Shown: positions 1 to 12,604, numbered from the stretch's first letter. The stretch is DNA of 64,000 nt from Ampelocalamus luodianensis (GCA_036346255.1 CM070623.1:25860875-25924874); one strand, 5' to 3'. The notes: generated by a model not told the origin, from the letters alone. A program made the numbers and translations.

Positions 1-3000
1 AATCTTCGGAACCTAACGCGAAAATACGATAAAACCAATAAGAATGAAAAACACCAACTAAAACTCAACAACAAAAGACATCCAAATCCCATAAAATTTA
101 CACAGCAGCTAGAGGTTGATTTTAGACAATTTTAGGAACAAGAATTACTTCATTTGGACTTAGCATGAAAAAGTTATGCCCTAAACAATTTCTCTCAGCC
201 TGAAAAATTCTAATTAAATTAATTACGGCTACTGTTCATGGAAAAAATTTCTAGAATGATCTGGAACCTGAAATTTTTATGGTGGGTAGATAAGGTCATC
301 CTAAGAACAGCAGGGTTGAGTTTACTTCATTTCAAGTTGAAATGAATTACTTATGATTTTTCTAAGTTCTAAAACTAGTAGATCATTAACTTCAGTGACA
401 AGGATCATATTAAGACCTATTCTACACTACAGTATATTCCTAGTGGGTTTTAACAAAATTTAGTTTGCTCAGTTTGGAATTACCGAGAATAAGTTATGAA
501 TTTTACAAATTTTCAATAAATTTCTAGACAACCTTTTACACTAAACAAGATCATGCAGTTTATATCCTTTTTTGCTACATAACAGTGCCTAAATTTATTC
601 TCAGATTAGAGTTCATTCTATAACAGAGCTAAAGCAACTGGAATCATTCAAAAAGGAGCTGAAATGACAAAGTTATGCACTTTTGAAATTCGAACAATCC
701 AAATACTTTGAAAATTTGAGCTCTCGGGAGGTCTAACAGACTTAACGAAAACGGGGAGGTCGTGGCCGTCGATCCTTCATCGCACGGCTACGGACCTCGA
801 AGTACAGCGCACCGAGAGACCTCTTCCGCATTGGGGAGGTCTGGGCCGTTGAGATTAAATCCAACGGCCACGACCAGTGCATGCACAGCACACACAGAGG
901 AGGTCCTCGCGCCTAGAGGTGGTCGGGACCGTCAGATCATGATCTGATAGCCCTGACCTCTGAGGGAGGTCCTAAGGCTAAATCTACGGAGGGAGGTCTA
1001 GCCCGTTAGATCTAAATCTGACGGTTTAGACCTGAGGAGGAAGTCCTAAAGCTACGGATCTAAAGGATGAGGTCCTAGACAGTCAAGATCTCCAGGGGGA
1101 GGTCCTGAACGGCTAAGATCTCGCAAGGGAGGTCTTAACGGTCACGATCGAGCGAAGGAGGTCCTGAACGGTTGGGATTTACACGAGGGAGGTCCTGGGC
1201 GGTCAAGATCTCGTGGGGAGGTCTTTAAGGACAGAGTTTAAACGGACGAGATCTGGACGGCTAAGATCTTCACGGAGGAGGTCCTGAACGGTCCAGATTA
1301 AAGCGGAGGGAGGTCCTGAGGTTTTCTTTATAAAAAGACCAAGGGTGGCTTTTTACAAAGAGGATCCCGAGGGTGGTCTTTGCAAAATGACCAAGGGGAG
1401 GTCTTTTGCGCACGGGGAAGATCTAAACAGCTAGGATTTAACCAGGGTGGTCCTAGACGGTTGGGATCGACTCTAGGGGAGGTCCTGGCACTTATAGTTT
1501 TCGCAGACCAGGATCTAACGGCCTAGAGCTAACCTAGGAGGTCTTTATCGGCCGAGATGGATCCAAGGAGGTCCTGTGGCTTAGCGTTTCTACTAACAAG
1601 GGCTCTACGGTCCAGATCTAATCTCAAGAGGTCCTGGACGGCTGGGATTTGGCGGGGGGTGGTCCAAGACTTAAGGACTTTTCAACGAAGATCTAACGCT
1701 CAGATCTAAACCTAGGGAGGTCGTGGACGGCCACAATTAACCCGAGGAGGTCTGGTGACTTGACAAAATAGCGACAAGGTACAGAGCTCGACGTTGAGCT
1801 CGCCGGCACGTCGCCGACGACCAAAGCCATGGCGGCGCTAACCAACTAAGCCAATATGTTCGCAATACTATTGCGAACCTAATGGGAGCATTCTCGACGG
1901 CGGAGCAGGCCTAGAACGCCGGCGAGCCGGAGAAGGGCAGAGGATAAGTTTTCGGCAAAAACCGAAAACGGCGAAAACAAGCTCCACGAGCTAAACTAGC
2001 TAGACCTTAAGCTCTAAGGGACTAAAATGAACGCACCCGAGTGTAGGAAAGGCCTTGAGGAACTCGGAGGAGACCCAGCGGTGGAGCAGTTCGCTGGAGT
2101 CGAGGAAGAAGATAGAAGAAGCCTCGAAGAACAGTTCTCCCCAGGGACTTCCTCTGTGAAATCAACCAAAATGAGTTAGGGAAAAAGGCTCCGGGTGGTT
2201 AATTGAACAAGTTGGCATTCCAAGTTGCAATTAAAACCACTGGAGTTCCAAGGCCATCGGCGGAGCTTCCCGGCAACAATGGTGGATTTGGGAACCTCAG
2301 GAGGTTTTGAGCTCCACACACTGGAGGTGAGCTGGGAGGGTGGCTGAGAGCGGAAGGGGGGGTTCAAGGAGGACCTCGGAGGAGTGCTCATGTAGCCCGG
2401 AGGCCAACTGAGCACGAGGACGATGGTTTAATGGCGACGGGGCAAAAGGGGGGCTCCGAGCCGTTGTAGGGCCCCACGAGGTGACTGGAGCCTGCACTGC
2501 TCACCTACGCATGCGCACGCGGGGAGGAGGAAGAAGAACAGAAGAGGAGCTCGGGGAGGTTGGGAGCCCCACGATTACAATCCAACGGCCCTGAACACGC
2601 GTGCACGAGTCTGAGCCCTAGCTCGGCTGAACTCGGCTCGACCGAGCCGGCTTGGTCGGGTCGGACTGGTTCGACTCGAGCCCAGTCTAGCTCACCCTAA
2701 ATTTGGGTTCCAAACTGATCTGGAGTTTGGGGGATTTATTTGAGGTAGCAAACTTACTCCAAAAATTATGAAATTCTTACAGGAGCTTGCTAGCTAAGTC
2801 ATTGACCTTGTGTAAATTTTACAGAGGTTTTGGGTTATACATTTTCCTCCAAAATTCTACAAGATGTCACTAAAGTTTGACTAGAATTTAAATGGGTTTG
2901 ATGACCTCCAAAAATATTCCAACAATTTCTAAAAATTGTGAAATTTTTCAGAGGGGCTACACATCAACCCAAGAATTTAGGAAACTTATTTCCAGGAGAT

Positions 3001-3191
3001 TATCACAAGATGGAACAAGAGTGTCTAAGAAGAATAAGATGTGGGCTAAAATGACTTGTGATTTTTGTATTCCCATGATTCCTTTACAACAAATGTCCAG
3101 GCATACAAGAAATACAAGATGTAAGAAAAGTTTTTAATTTCCCCTCATTTTCTTACATTTGAAACACAAGTCTAAAACTTGGGATGTTACA
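1..3191 (-). repeat. Element A 3' LTR, truncated by the window edge
   Basis: The block aligns almost base for base with 32985-36254, the distal part of the A 5' LTR. It ends with GGGATGTTACA, the minus-strand LTR start TGTAACATCCC, directly beside a polypurine tract. Compared with the 5' copy it lacks about 80 bp near 2448, at a run of G residues. Contents: an AT-rich segment (1-720), a GGAGGTC-rich repeat block, a GC-richer segment with no credible gene (1760-2690), and an AT-rich end. Short open frames here are by-products of base composition. Confidence 0.92.
725..1760. repeat. Irregular GGAGGTC-rich repeat block in the A LTR
   Basis: The motif GGAGGTC, often continuing as GGAGGTCCTGAACGGTCAAG and followed by AGATCT, recurs dozens of times at irregular spacing. 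Around 1320-1400 the motif changes to GGGTGGTCTTTGCAAAA. The same block is present in the 5' LTR copy, so it belonged to the element when it inserted. It resembles a decayed tandem array of the unit that forms the regular 29-bp array in LTR H. Confidence 0.85.
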
Positions 3192-3194
3192 ACT

Positions 3195-3207
3195 CTCCCC
3201 CCCCCTT
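3195..3207 (-). promoter_or_regulatory. Polypurine tract of element A
   Basis: On the minus strand, AAGGGGGGGGGAGAG lies a few bases before the LTR start TGTAACATCCC. This is the position and composition of the plus-strand primer of Ty3 elements. Confidence 0.85.
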
Positions 3208-3233
3208 ACAAGAATCTCAACTCGAGATTCCGT

Positions 3234-3829
3234 TTACTCGGAGAAGAAGGATGGGTAGTCAGGACAAAGGCGATCTTCCCGCTCCCAGGTTGCTTCATCT
3301 TCAGAATGGTTTGACCACTGAACTTTAAGGAACTTGATGACACGGTTCCTTGTCCTTCGTTCAGATTCCTCGAGAATACGAACAGGATGCTCGCGGTAGG
3401 TCAAATCTTCTTCCACATAAAGAACCTCCAACGGGGTTTCCTCAGTTGGGACACGGAGGCACTTCTTCAGGTGAGACACATGGAACACATCATGTACCCC
3501 CTCAAGTGTAGCTGGCAGCTCCAATCTGTATGCCACAGCCCCAACTCTCTCGACGATACGATAAGGCCAAATATACCGAGGAGCTAATTTGCCCTTGATG
3601 CCAAAACGCTGATGGCCCTTCAATGGTGAGACTTTGAGATACACAAAGTCATTGGGCTCAAAGCTCAACTCACGACGACGGCGATCTGCATAGCTCTTCT
3701 GCCTGGATTGGGCCGTGCGCAAATGCTCGCGGATCAACTGAACCTAACTTTCGGCCTCATTGATCGAATTTGGGCCGAAGAACTGCCTCTCACCAGTCTC
3801 TGACCAGTTCAATGGGTTCTGCATCTCCT
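3234..3829 (-). pseudogene. Element A integrase C-terminus with chromodomain
   Basis: The longest open frame (167 codons) gives the end of the polyprotein. It opens with SRQKSYADRRRRELSFE, continues through the GKLAPRYIWPYRIVERVG segment typical of chromovirus integrase C-termini, then the HDVFHVSHLKKCL motif, and finishes with a chromodomain-like region (REHPVRILEE ... NRVIKFLKVQWSNHSEDEATWERED). In such elements the chromodomain is thought to steer integration to marked chromatin. The stop codon lies about 30 bp before the polypurine tract. The upstream part of integrase is now more than 8.7 kb away because element C is inserted between them. Confidence 0.88.
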
Positions 3830-3834
3830 CCCAT
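3830..3834. repeat. Target-site duplication of element C (left copy)
   Basis: CCCAT here pairs with CCCAC at 12600-12604 (one mismatch). Element B carries the uninterrupted equivalent, CCTCCCATACAAAG, near 23329-23342. That confirms the site and shows the right copy is the mutated one. Confidence 0.85.
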
Positions 3835-6133
3835 TGTAACACCCCAACTCCACAAGAGCCAAGAATGCTACTAAAGTAACTTTACACAAAACTAAACTAA
3901 GATAATTTACTAAATTTCGGCAGAGTCTCCTTTGTATTTCTAACATCACATGGGTTTCAACAGTTAAAAGGGAGTTATAACAAAGTACTTCAATATTCAT
4001 GATCAACAATAAGTACTCAAGAACTTACTAATCGACTGAACAAATCCTCAAACTTCCAACTAGACTACTCATCATTATTACAAATAATCCGATACGGAAA
4101 CATAAACAGGTCAAATCTTTGATCAGTAGCTTAATTAATAAGGCATGATCCGAGAATTTAAGTTCATGACAAGCAGCGTGCAAAGCATAATGCTACTCCC
4201 TCCCATGCATACTGCGCTTGAACTGGGTACCTAAAAACAACAAGAAAGCAAGAGTGAGTCCACGCACTCGGCAAGTACATAAATAAAAAGACGCATAATT
4301 CAATCCATAACATCAAGATCCATATTCAGAGCACAACACTAAATCATTCCACATGCAAATGCAATGCTCAAGGATTCCTTTTCTTTATCTCTTTGTGCAT
4401 TTTACCGGTAATGCAAAGTATGCAACCGCCGCCGCATACCCATGCTCTTGGCGCGCACGCACAGGACCAATTGCCCAATACTCCGCAAGTATTGGGACTC
4501 AAGCCCACACTCCACGAGTGTGGGATCTCAAGCCCGTCACATTCATGACGGGGACCTCAAAGATGTGCATGCTTGGTCATCACAAGACCAGGCCTCAACA
4601 TGATATCAAAATGCATATGCACCATCTCTTTTCAACATCAAGCACCAATGGCGGTAACAACATTCATGAATAAAGGCAATAACGACATTCATGAATTAAG
4701 GCGATAACAACATTCATGAATAAAGGCAAAAACAACATTTATGAATAAAGCATATCCATACTTTGAACATTCACCACTCTGATTATGCACACTTATCAAC
4801 AGCCATACGACATTAACAAGCATCAAACCTGCATTCATGTCCAAGCAATCACAAACAAGGATCAAACGATGCACTTGCCTCAACCGTGCGGGAACGAAGG
4901 ACGCGAAGAGGGTGCCGCCTCCGGAACAAGTCCCCCACCTAAACATTCAATTAAGAAATGCTAAGACAGCAATAGAGGACCACTCAAACCATAAAAGTAA
5001 ACACGGACTCACAAAAGTTCCTTTAACGCGAACCCAGCCCCAATTTCTAGATGTCGCTTTGTCCCCTCTGTGGACAGTCATGTTCTAAAATTCATATCTT
5101 TTCGTACAGGGATCCAAATTAGGTGTTCTTGGACTTCATTGAAAGGTTATCAAATTCCCCAACGAAACCTAGTTGGTGAGCCTTCCTGTTTCGGCCATCT
5201 ACTACCCCTAACATGCGAAATAACAGAACATCGTTTTCACGTCAGGTTCTCTGGACAGTACACTAAATTGACCATATCTTTCAGCTCGTTTGTCCAAATT
5301 TCATGTTCTTGTGCTTACTTGAAAGCTACGACAATTATCTACAACTTTCGTTATACTGAGATCCTCTAATTCCCCATTTAACTTATCGCACAAGTCAGAT
5401 TACTAAAACCTGTCAAAACACTAACTGATTCGCAGGACGATCGCACTAATAAATTCATAACTTTTGCTACAGAGGTCCAAATAATATGATCTAGCACTTC
5501 ATCGAAATCTATTGACGTCCTCTACAACTCTCTAGGAGAAGCCCAAGACTGAATCCGCTTTTAACTATATCAAAACGTCTGTCTAATGCGATCTGTCCTG
5601 AGGAGACAGAAATACCGACATTGCTACAACAATCAAAAGATGCATCTACTCGGGGGAATCCGGGGTTACCCTTGACGAATGCCGATGACCAGGATGCCGC
5701 CCACGAACCTTCACCCTTTCCTCTCCTCTTCCCTTCTCCCTTCTTCCTTCTTCTTCTTTTTTTCTTGGCCGGCCACCACAATGAAGAGGCATCGGAGGAG
5801 AGGGGCACCACCATGGAGGAGAGGGATTGCTACAGTACCGTGCTACAGTGATGGTGGCGGTATTGTAGCACGGAATTACTGTAGCAAACCTAGGGTTTCC
5901 CCTCCTCCTTTTGTTGGTGGTTGATTTTCTCATGGGCCACTATGGCTAATTTCCCCCCTTATGGCCGGCCACCACCTCCCACCTTTGGACCAAATACCAA
6001 TGGGCCTGAGGCCTCGGCCCAGGTTACTATTTTCTATTTGATCCTTCCCTCAATTCAATTTCTAAATAGTCCTTCTCTTTAAATAACTTAATTCTCTCTC
6101 GATAATCCTTTCAAATACTTTTGGGGTATTACA
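3835..6133 (-). repeat. Element C 3' LTR (left copy)
   Basis: It starts TGTAACACCCCAACT and ends GGGGTATTACA, and matches the right copy at 10320-12599 nearly throughout. Noted inside: a hairpin string (4396-4590), a pyrimidine-rich tract near 5706-5770, and palindromic TGCTACAGTA motifs near 5828-5886. The overlapping open frames around 5509-5933 sit on the pyrimidine tract and its surroundings and are not genes. Confidence 0.92.
4396..4590 (-). other. Tandem hairpin string in the C LTR (left copy)
   Basis: Consecutive inverted repeats, each with its own stem, occupy this stretch. TGCATT/AATGCA encloses the palindrome TTACCGGTAA at the left end. Then come CCCAATACT/AGTATTGGG with a 5-nt loop, CCCACACTC/GAGTGTGGG with a 3-nt loop, CCCGTCA/TGACGGG with a 6-nt loop, and TGGTC/GACCA. 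The linkers are short and of the GGACCTCAAG/GGGATCTCAAG type. The same string exists in the right LTR and, with further hairpins, in the solo LTR at 53414-53643. Confidence 0.85.
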
Positions 6134-9100
6134 TTCTACCCCCTTTAAACTGAATTCGACCTCGACTCACTAAGCTTACACCAAAGTATAATCACACTAA
6201 AACTTACTAACATTGCTACGCACTGCCGTGAATAATTTAGACATCGCCGCGCATGCGAGACTCCAATTCCCAAGTCGCTTTCCCACTTGGACTTATGGGA
6301 CCACCGCACCTTGATGCAACTGATGTGTTACGCCTCATCACTTATACCATCCTAACCAGAACCACTCAATGGACAAGACTCGAAGATGCGGTAATGCTCG
6401 CTGGTCAACGGCTATTACGAAACCTCACACTCCATATACCTTAAGCATTCTCTCAACACCGGTTCATCCAAAACATTAAATACCCCTCTCCAAGACTTGA
6501 GACGGTTCTAGTGAATTGCTATCTTCCGGAATCCCCGCAACTTCCAAAACAACCAAATATACTCTGGGCTATCTATCTCTTCGGCACCAAACCACATAAC
6601 TTGCACATAAACATTTGGGACTCTTGTTCCCTCTCAGTCGATTCCTTCACCAGAACAAGGAGATCCTCCATTAAGTAGGGACGCGCAACACAACTTATTT
6701 TATCAAACTTTAATAATCAGATTCAACTGAAAACAAAGGATTCACAAAACAATTCCAACTTTCCTCCAAAACACTCAAATCCAAAATCAGAGATTCTTCA
6801 CGAAAACCTTCCATCCTTCCAACTCGGCAGTTTGCAACTAAACACCACATAAGCTAAAAGAGAATTCGCTCGAATGTCCAAATCAATTACTTCATTTATT
6901 TTCCTGAACCGGACAAAACCACCTTATCAACATAAGTCAACTCAAATTGTACATGATCTCCATTATATAAAAAAAAAAAAAACCAATTCAAGCAAGAACC
7001 AATGGAGCACTTCTCTACTCGAGGATCATTCTTTTCTCGGATGTTCATTTAAGAAATAATCCCTTTCTTTTTCATGGGTGTGCGAATTATCACACTAACT
7101 CCTCCTCTTAACCGACAATCTCAAAATGATCCTCAAACCGAAAGAACAACCATACTTATTTAGAGAGACTCTTCTAATCCACAAAAGGATTCTCTAGTCC
7201 ACTCCTATCCCAAAGGAATTATTTGACAAATGGTTTCAACGCCTCAATAGAGATTTTTCACCCACAAGCACATCAACTCATTCTCATAAAGATAATCAAC
7301 TTGAGTTCTCAAAGACACATACTCATTTACTTTACCCAAAGTATTCTATCAAAGATCAACATACTATTCAAAATTCGCCTGCTCATCTACCTCTACACAT
7401 ACTATTGGGTCTCCAAGATCCTATCATAAAAATACAAAGCCCAAATTCAACCTCCAAGTTTTCTACTATGAGTTTCGTATAATTGATAGAAAATCCTTAA
7501 ATTGCTTACTAAAATTTCACATAGCTCACAATAACCTCGGTTATTATTATCAACATTCCTCACTAATCGTAATCGCCCCAAGGCGTTTATTTCACCAATC
7601 TTAGGCCTCTAATCCACACCAATCCAATTCAGTTGCACAACTACAATATACTCATTCGCAATACTCTAATTGATTGACCACGATTCAAACATACTCAATT
7701 ACCAACGTCAATAAATAAATAAATTCTTGACCAAGTTATACTTAGAGATAATCTAACTCCCAAAGGGTTACTCACTGAGGCCGAATCATACCTGACAATA
7801 ACTCAACAATTCCTGCTATGCCATTAATTAGCACAACACTTAGGTTTCTCTACGCCGCTACTCTCATTAACCTTCACCATCAAAACTCTTCTACACAATC
7901 TTACTAAGTATCCAAATACACAATCTTACTAAGTATCCAATTGCGATACTCTAATAAATTTATCAAGAGTCCGTACTTTCGATAATCCCAACATCCCAAC
8001 ATGGACAAATGTTACTGGATCATAATTCGTCATAGGTTCCACTAGTTGTAAAACTAATCAATTTTATTTCATCGACAAACCTTCCATTTAAATATAACTC
8101 CCTCCAGGTATTATAGGTCAAAAACCAATTCACTATCTATCGCTTCTTCAAATAGCTTGGTTCCCAAACTTTCACCACTATCATATACTTGTCTACCACC
8201 AACCAATCGCCATAATACACTTTATAAGACTTTGGCAACACAAGTTGGTTAATTCCTTTCTCAAAAGGAAGAAACAACCAAATACAAGTTTTCAACGCAC
8301 AAGAAAAATGTTGCTCCTCGGAGTGAGCCCGAGACCAAGAGGAATACCAAATATTAATGATCCCGAAAACAAAATACGAGTCAGAATAAGGGCACATGTC
8401 CCACAATAAGGAACTTTCAAACCTCCATAAATCATAATAAAACACTGCTATGGAAACCCAAGAAACTCTTAAGCTTTAACAATAGAAAAAATTATAGATC
8501 ACAATTCTTAACTCCAACCTCAAATACTTATGGTACACATTTTTCGTTAAGAAAGAAAGAAATTTTCTTTTATTACAACACTACTTAGGAACCAAACCAC
8601 ATTAATCACTTAGGAACCAAATGTAACCTTCCCACAGTCACATTGCTCAACTAATTTCATCTACTACATAATTCATGAACTCTAAAAGATCACGAATGCA
8701 AAACTCCAAACATTTCATTTAATCCATATTATGAAAAGCAATCAACTTACTTTCTCTCTAGAAGAATTATCACCACTCACAATCTCTTGTAGATCGTATT
8801 TCTAACATCAAGAGTAATTCACTCTTAACAAGATTCATATTGTCAACCCTTCCTTTAAAAGTCCTCAAAAGCTTTCCAAATTGTTATATACTAGATTATC
8901 ATCTTATCCTCAATTGAGGGTATACCAAATTTTTACAACCTCACTACAACAACCACTTTATTTTAGAGGGAACCGACTACACAATTTAAAAGGTTATTCA
9001 AACCCTTCCATCAAAGACATACTATTATCCGATAGTTCTACCATCACGTAAACATTGTTCATCCATTAAATCCCATCGCTTTATCTTTTAGTGATGCTCA

Positions 9101-10319
9101 ACACCAAACTTTAATAGACAATAATTGCACCTAGCGATTACATACAATCACTAAGTATCCACCAAAGGTTACTCCAAGATTAATATCCACTAAGACAATA
9201 ATCTAACTCCTTTTGAACTTAACCATCTCAAATGGTTAGATTAATCCATTGAGATCGCTTAATCTAATTTATCAAAGAAGTTTACCAAATGTATCACTCT
9301 TAATGATCAACTCAATTCATCAATGTTCCACACTTCTTATCAACTCTATTGATTACAATTAGATATAGCCATACTCTTAATCACAATCATCAAGAATTAT
9401 TACAAGAAACTTTCAAATTTATCAACTTTCTTTTCAAGGATCTTAGTTTGATCGATCATGCACACATCGCACCTAACCCGATAATCCATATCATATCCAT
9501 TAATTGCTTTAATTATAACTCTGTCACTTAACCAAGACAAAACATTGCTAAAGGGTTTAACATCTTCTTTCATAAAAGAGAACTATTAATCTTCAACACT
9601 CAAAATACCCAAGAGAGATACATTGAGTCAAAGTCTCCACGTACTAAAGGACACAGTAAAAGAAAACTTTCATTAACCAAAACATCAAGCGAATAAATAG
9701 GTCAAGTTTTCCAATAAAAAGACAAAACTCCAATACAAAGGTCAATCTTGACAATTAACAAAGTTCACCAACCGCGAGAATAACTCAACAGCTTGGGAAA
9801 ATAATAATTGATTTACAGGACAAATTAAGCCAAAGGAAACACACAACTTTTTCAAAGCAACCCATCAACCGCAATGAATCGATACCCAAGAGAAACTCAT
9901 CAACCACAACTGATAAGAGTTGATCAAATCCAAATTCAAGGAAGAGAACAACTCTTCTAAAGATACTAACTATCAACACTTGTACTAAGATATCCGAGGT
10001 AACCACTTCCTATTCTCACACCGCGAACGGTCAGAACTGTAAAACCTGGGGCCACAACCACGACCTCAACCTCTCAAGATGGGTTATCCCCACACATAAT
10101 AATTATATAATCAATTAATGAGCAATCATACTCAATTCATACCAAAGAATCATCCATACGATATAACGGAAACGAAATGCAATGCAATGCCCATTCCCAT
10201 TCTATCATGCACCAAAGTGTCAAATTTTAAGTTCATTAACCATTACAAAATTTTAGCAACTTAAGTTGCCTAAGTTGTAAATCCAATCACCACGGACCTA
10301 CACCGCTCTCGATACCAAC
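6134..10319 (-). other. Non-coding internal region of element C
   Basis: About 4.2 kb of AT-rich sequence without recognisable coding content. A polypurine tract (minus strand TTTAAAGGGGGT, about 6137-6148) abuts the left LTR. There is a run of 13 A near 6970, with no other obvious tandem structure. The longest open frames (about 60-100 codons) show no retroelement motif. Beyond primer-binding and polypurine sites I see nothing assignable here. Confidence 0.8.
10306..10317 (-). promoter_or_regulatory. Primer-binding site of element C
   Basis: On the minus strand GGTATCGAGAGC lies three bases inside the 5' LTR end. It resembles the initiator tRNA-Met complement TGGTATCAGAGC with a disturbed CAG, the same kind of discrepancy seen at the B and D primer sites. 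Confidence 0.75.
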
Positions 10320-12599
10320 TGAACACCCCAACTCCACAAGAGCCAAGAATGCTACTAAAGTAACCTTACACAAAACTAAACTAAGATAATTTACTAAATT
10401 TCGCAGAGTCTCCTTTGTATTTCTAACATCACATGGGTTTCAACGGTTAAAAGGAGTTATAACGGCATCGCAATATTCATGATCAACAATAAGTACTCAA
10501 GAACTTACTAATCGATCAACAAATCCTCAAACTTCCAACTAGACTACTCATCATTATTACAAATAATCCGATACGGAAACATAAACAGTCAAATCTTTGA
10601 TCAAGAGCTTAATTAATAAGGCATGATCCGAGAATTTAAGTTCATGACAAGCAAGCGTGCAAAGCATAACGCTACTCCCTCCCATGCATATCGTGCTTGA
10701 ACCGGTACCTAAAAACAACAAGAAAGCAAGAGTGAGTCCACAGACTCAAGCAAGTACATAAATAAAAAGACGCATAATTCAATCCATAACATCAAGATCC
10801 ATATTCGGAGCACAACACTAAATCATTCCACATGCAAATGTAATGCTCAAGGATTCTTTTCTTTATCTCTTTGTGCATTTTACCGGTAATGCAAAGTATG
10901 CAACCGTCGCCGCATACCCATGCTCATCTGCGCGCACGCACGTGGACCAATTGCCTAATACTCCAAGTATTGGGGACCTCAAGCCCACACTCCACGAGTG
11001 TGGGGATCTCAAGCCCGTTACATTCATGACGGGACCTCAAAGATGTGCATGCTTGGTCATCACAAGACCAGCCTCAACATGATATCAAAATGAATATGCA
11101 CCATCTCTTTTCAACATCAAGCACCAATGGCGGTAACAACATTCATGAATAAAGGCAATAACGACATTCATGAATTAAGGCGATAACAACATTCATGAAT
11201 AAAGGCAATAACAACATTCATGAATAAAGCATATCCATACTTTGAACATTCACCACTCTGATTATGCACACTTATCAACAGCCATACGACATTAACAAGC
11301 ATCAAACCCGCATTCATGTCCAAGCAATCACAAACAAGGATCAAACGATGCACTTGCCTCAACCGTGCGGGAACGAAGGACGCGAAGAGGGTGCTGCCTC
11401 CGGAACAAGTCCCCCACCTAAACATTCAATGAAGAAATGCTAATACAGCAATAGAGGACCACTCAAACCATAAAAGTAAACACAGACTCACAAAAGTTCC
11501 TTTAACGCGAACCCAGCCCCAATTTCTAGATGTCGCTTTGTCCCCTCTGTGGACATTCATGTTCTAAAATTCATATCTTTTCGTACAGGGATCCAAATTA
11601 GGTGTTCTTGGACTTCATTGAAAGGTTATCAAATTCCCCAACGAAACCTAGTTGGTGAGCCTTCCTGTTTCGGCCATCTACTACCCCTAACATACGAAAT
11701 AACAGAACATCGTTTTCACGTCAGGTTCTCTGGACAGTACACTAAATTGACCATAACTTTCAGCTCGTTTGTCCAAATTTCACGTTCTTGTGCTTCCCTG
11801 AAATCTACGACAATTATCTACAACTTTCGTTATACTGAGATCCTCTAATTCCCCATTTAACTTATCGCACAAGTCAGATTACTAAAACCTGTCAAAACAC
11901 TAACTGATTCGCAGGACAGTCGCACTAATAAATTCATAACTTTTGCTACATAGGTCCAAATAATATGATCTAGCACTTCATCGAAATCTATTGACGTCCT
12001 CTACAACTCTCTAGGAGAAGCCCAAGACTGAATCCGCTTTTAACTATATCAAAACGTCTGTCTAATGCGATCTGTCCTGAGGAGACAGAAATACCGACAT
12101 TGCTACAACAATCAAAAGATGCATCTACTCGGGGGAATCCGGGGTTACCCTTGACGAACGCCAATGACCAGGATGCCGCCCACGAACCTTCACCCTTTCC
12201 TCTCCTCTTCCCTTCTCCCTTCTTCCTTCTTCTTCTTTTTTTCTTGGCCGGCCACCACAATGAAGAGGCATCGGAGGAGAGGGGCACCACCATGGAGGAG
12301 AGGGATTGCTACAGTGATGGCGGCGGTACTGTAGCATAGAATTACTGTAGCAAACCTAGGGTTTCCCCTCCTCCTTTTGTTGGTGGTTGATTTTCTCATG
12401 GGCCACTATGGCTAATTTCCCCCCTTATGGCCGGCCACCACCTCCCACCTTTGGACCAAATACCAATGGGCCTGAGGCCTCGGCCCAGGTTACTATTTTC
12501 TATTTGATCCTTCCCTCAATTCAATTTCTACATAGTCCTTCTCTTTAAATAACTTAATTCTCTCTCGATAATCCTTTCAAATACTTTTGGGGTATTACA
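10320..12599 (-). repeat. Element C 5' LTR (right copy)
   Basis: It begins TGAACACCCCAACT, where the left copy has TGTAACACC, and ends GGGGTATTACA next to the CCCAC target duplicate. It is nearly identical to the left LTR, indicating a fairly young insertion. The A integrase reading frame runs into its right end. Confidence 0.92.
10874..11070 (-). other. Tandem hairpin string in the C LTR (right copy)
   Basis: The same series as in the left LTR: TGCATT/AATGCA around TTACCGGTAA, a CTAATACT/AGTATTGG hairpin, CCCACACTC/GAGTGTGGG, a CCCGTTA/TGACGGG hairpin with one mismatch, and TGGTC/GACCA. Loop lengths differ slightly from the left copy while the stems are largely kept. Confidence 0.8.
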
Positions 12600-12604
12600 C
12601 CCAC

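Larger units (their letters stand above)
3835..12599 (-). mobile_element. Element C: LARD-like non-autonomous LTR retrotransposon inserted in the A integrase
   Basis: Two closely similar LTRs of about 2.3 kb flank a 4.2-kb internal region. A degenerate tRNA-Met primer-binding site lies at the right and a polypurine tract at the left, so the element reads on the minus strand. I see no gag, protease, RT or integrase motif inside in any frame. Long LTRs around a conserved non-coding core are the definition of large retrotransposon derivatives (LARDs), which are mobilised in trans. Internal decay of an autonomous element is the alternative, but no coding remnant supports it. Confidence 0.87.

Noticed and set aside
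5509..5933. Set of overlapping frames, repeated at 11988-12399
   Set aside because: They arise from a pyrimidine-rich tract in the C LTR, and the two LTR copies differ by frame-changing indels.
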